From contig JBQLZO010000028.1 of assembly GCA_052168315.1 (NCBI GenBank), positions 84,352 through 148,351 on the forward strand: DNA of 64,000 nt. The letters are read 5' to 3'. The notes under the pieces are model-generated. The model was not told the DNA's origin. It searched no databases and saw nothing but the letters and a program-made list of their open reading frames with translations. Source of the stretch: JBQLZO01 sp052168315. Its GTDB lineage: Bacteria > Planctomycetota > Phycisphaerae > Phycisphaerales > UBA1924. Shown piece after piece: positions 62,053-64,000 of the stretch; position 1 is the stretch's first letter; each line of letters starts with the position of its first letter. Made by a program: the position numbers and the translations under genes.

Positions 62053-63573
62053 TCAATCCACCCCCACCGCACGGCACAGCAGCGGACGCCACGCACCCAC
62101 CGACCGCGCGTAGATGATAGTGGTCCGCGATGGGTCCACCTCGAATTCAATGGTCGTCCCGTCCGGGCGTTGCACCACCACCCGCCCGCTCGACGGCGTG
62201 GGAAGCCGCGCGTACTCGAACCGCTTCGGAAGCGTCGCCCAGGTCCGCAGATCCGTCGTGTTCTGGGCGTACTGGTACCCGATCAGCGCGATCCGCGTCC
62301 CCAGCGCGATCCAGTCGTCCTGATCGCTCGTCGAAGACCGCACGGTCTCGTTGATCGCCCACGCGCTGGCCGCCTTCACGATCGCCGATGCGATCGACTG
62401 CCGCAGCAGCCCCGGCAGCTCGAGCCGGAACTCGCTGGCCACGATCCGGTCCATATCGCTCACCAGTTCCGTCGACGCCGAGCGATCCCCGGCGACCAGC
62501 ACCAGCGACCCCTCCGCCCGATGGTCGAACACCAGCCGCGGCACCGCCACTCCCACGTAGTCCACCGTGTCGTTGAACAGGAACAGCGGGAGATCGATCC
62601 GCTCGCTGACGCGGCGCGGCGCCACGCCCGTCGCATAGAACAGGTAGGTCACGCCCGCCACCGGGCCATCCGCCACCGCACCGCCCGTCGCCCCGCTCAC
62701 CGCGCCCTCCGCCGCCGCAAGATCCTCCAGCACGAACTTGTTCTCCGGCACCATCCCCGCCACACGCCGGAGCATCGTCCGCGCCCGGTCCAGATCCCCC
62801 CCATCCACGCTCCGCGCCATCAGGTACACGGCGTGCAGCAACTCGGCGAACGGATTCCCGAACGCCCCGTACGCGCTGAACCGCTCCAGGTCGCCGTAGG
62901 ACTCGTCCAGCCGCGATCGCACCCGAGGATCCGCCAGCGTCCGGTCCGCGGCCGCGAACTCCCGCGAACGCGCCGCCTCGCCCGCCCGCGCCGCGTTCTC
63001 GGCATCGATCAACCCCTGACGCGCCGCCACCACATCCGCCAGCCGCAGCGCCGCCTCATTGAACGCCTGCCGCGGCGACTCCGCATCACCACTCAGCAGC
63101 GCGTTCAGCCCCCGCAGCACCGGCGACATCACCCGGTCGTACGACTTGCCCCGATACGCCACCGCCCCCGGATTCGTCACCAGCGCCGCCGCCTCCTCCG
63201 ACAACCGCGTCTCAGGCGCGTTGTCACGCTCGATCATCAGCCGCTCGGCCTCAAGCAGCGCCTCCGTGCTCCGATCGAACCGCCCCGCGTGGTGCAGCAC
63301 CGAGCCATACTCAAGCCAGTACAGCACCGCATCGGACCCGGACTTCTGGTTCCCCGGATCCCGCTCGATCAGCGCCAGCGCCCCATCCACATCGCCGCTC
63401 GCCAGCGCCTCCTGCGCAGGACGCACCGTGCTCGCGCACCCCCCCAGCACGCCCCCGCCCGAGAGCCACCCGCACAGCGCCACCAGCACGCAAACCGCCG
63501 CCGAGCGACGACGCCCCGCCAACCGCGCCCGCACCCGCGCGCGCCCCGTGCTGCCCGGCGCCACCCGGATCAT
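62053..63573 (-). CDS. COG3014-type lipoprotein with TPR-like region
   Basis: A 506-residue lipoprotein of the uncharacterised COG3014 kind. After the lipobox (VLGGCAST, Cys about residue 46) comes a helical TPR-like part (residues about 55-270, ALASGDVDGALALIERDPGN, LLEAERLMIERDNAP, LHAVYLMARSVDGGDLDRA), then a beta-rich C-terminal domain with VTYLFYATGVAPRRVSERI and VGVAVPRLV. The chain ends at SRTTIIYARSVG. ATG 63573 overlaps the stop of the upstream gene by 4 bp (ATGA), coupling the two. Members of this family often sit with LpoB and YcfL genes, as here. Confidence 0.82.
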   Translation of the reverse strand: MIRVAPGSTGRARVRARLAGRRRSAAVCVLVALCGWLSGGGVLGGCASTVRPAQEALASGDVDGALALIERDPGNQKSGSDAVLYWLEYGSVLHHAGRFDRSTEALLEAERLMIERDNAPETRLSEEAAALVTNPGAVAYRGKSYDRVMSPVLRGLNALLSGDAESPRQAFNEAALRLADVVAARQGLIDAENAARAGEAARSREFAAADRTLADPRVRSRLDESYGDLERFSAYGAFGNPFAELLHAVYLMARSVDGGDLDRARTMLRRVAGMVPENKFVLEDLAAAEGAVSGATGGAVADGPVAGVTYLFYATGVAPRRVSERIDLPLFLFNDTVDYVGVAVPRLVFDHRAEGSLVLVAGDRSASTELVSDMDRIVASEFRLELPGLLRQSIASAIVKAASAWAINETVRSSTSDQDDWIALGTRIALIGYQYAQNTTDLRTWATLPKRFEYARLPTPSSGRVVVQRPDGTTIEFEVDPSRTTIIYARSVGAWRPLLCRAVGVD

Positions 63574-64000
63574 GACCCCTTCCGCGCTCGATCCCCGCTT
63601 CCATCATCGAGCCGAGCGATCTGCCCACGCTCGAGGCTCGATCCCTCCAGCACAAGCGCCGTCGAGGAACGCCCCGCCACGCTCGTGATCCGAACCCGCG
63701 CGATCTGGTGCTCGATCTCGATGAACTCGCCCGGGAAATCAAAGTCCTCCACCTTCGTCACCCGCGAGATCCGCCACACCTGCCCCGGCTCGATCGTCGT
63801 GCCCTCGCCCCAGCTCAGCGTCACCTGGTTCCCCTCCACATGCAGCACCCGCGCCGGGAAAACACTCCCCAGCACCGAACGCACCGCCTTCCGGGCAAGG
63901 TCCTGCCCGGCCCCCAGCAGCAAGTCGCGGAACTGCTTCTCCACGATCCCCGTCGCCGCCGGGGCCGTGCCGTACTCGAGATCGGTCCGGATCTCGTGCT
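63570..64000 (-). CDS. Lipoprotein-cluster gene, C-terminal part (FlgT-C/CsgG-type end domain)
   Basis: An open frame entering from the right edge, at least 142 residues, with no stop before 64000; the in-frame GTG at 63944 is internal, since coding continues upstream as HEIRTDLEYGTAPAATG. The end domain reads FPARVLHVEGNQVTLSWGEG and IEPGQVWRISRV, a beta-barrel pattern like the C-terminal domain of FlgT and of CsgG/HfaB-like outer-membrane lipoproteins. The tail LEGSSLERGQIARLDD fits that too. The family call depends on the missing N-terminus. Its stop overlaps the ATG of the COG3014-type gene, so they form one operon. Confidence 0.6.
   Translation of the reverse strand, partial: HEIRTDLEYGTAPAATGIVEKQFRDLLLGAGQDLARKAVRSVLGSVFPARVLHVEGNQVTLSWGEGTTIEPGQVWRISRVTKVEDFDFPGEFIEIEHQIARVRITSVAGRSSTALVLEGSSLERGQIARLDDGSGDRARKGS

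Overview
The window reads as a chromosomal stretch of a high-GC planctomycete, most likely of the Phycisphaerae. The pointers are a PEP-CTERM-type sorting tail, a dockerin-like protein ending in planctomycete-style Cys-rich modules, an FG-GAP repeat protein, a CdsA with a diverged signature, and a Gram-negative envelope toolkit (TolC, prolipoprotein boxes, an LpxH-like phosphoesterase). I see no insertion sequence, prophage, integrase, CRISPR array or rRNA. Coding density is high, genes sit on both strands, and many starts are decided by a good Shine-Dalgarno or by 4-bp ATGA/GTGA overlaps, including GTG and TTG starts.

Layout. 1-3 kb: 5' end of a ubiD-like gene diverging from an ABC-2 transporter pair (ATPase, permease). 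3-4 kb: tRNA-Ser(GCT) next to a SpoU/TrmH-type methyltransferase. 4-12.8 kb, minus strand: zinc-ribbon coiled-coil protein, cdsA, rsmG, rodA-mrdA (elongasome), folE2 and a membrane protein. 13-23 kb: hutH, an SDR, the chain solute-binding protein-pyruvate kinase-cinA, a secreted protein of unknown function and an orphan MEMO-family protein. 23.3 kb: a small basic protein with its own promoter and terminator. 23.7-29.1 kb: a complete MacA/MacB/TolC-type export operon. 29-37.6 kb: secreted proteins (unknown 595-aa protein, HtrA-like protease, FG-GAP protein, dockerin-like protein, PEP-CTERM protein).

37.8-48.4 kb: rlmN-like radical SAM enzyme carrying a palindromic insert, LpxH-like phosphoesterase, prolyl oligopeptidase, a membrane-anchored double zinc ribbon, an ABC ATPase with a large membrane protein, and two small membrane proteins. 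48.4-51.5 kb: pepP-like peptidase coupled to accB and followed by accC. 51.5-53.3 kb: TerC-family protein and a phosphoesterase. 53.9-55.7 kb: two dissimilar clpP genes followed by a lone FliN/SpoA-domain protein. 55.8-59.4 kb: an OPT transporter with a large soluble insertion plus a membrane partner. 59.5-60.6 kb: NAD-dependent sugar epimerase. 60.7-64 kb: a lipoprotein cluster of LpoB, YcfL and COG3014 types, with an upstream gene running off the right edge.

The strongest candidates for something little described are the LpoB/YcfL/COG3014 cluster, the orphan FliN beside paired clpP genes, the OPT transporter with its soluble insert and partner, and the palindrome inserted in frame in rlmN. 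All functional names are read from sequence motifs without database searches.
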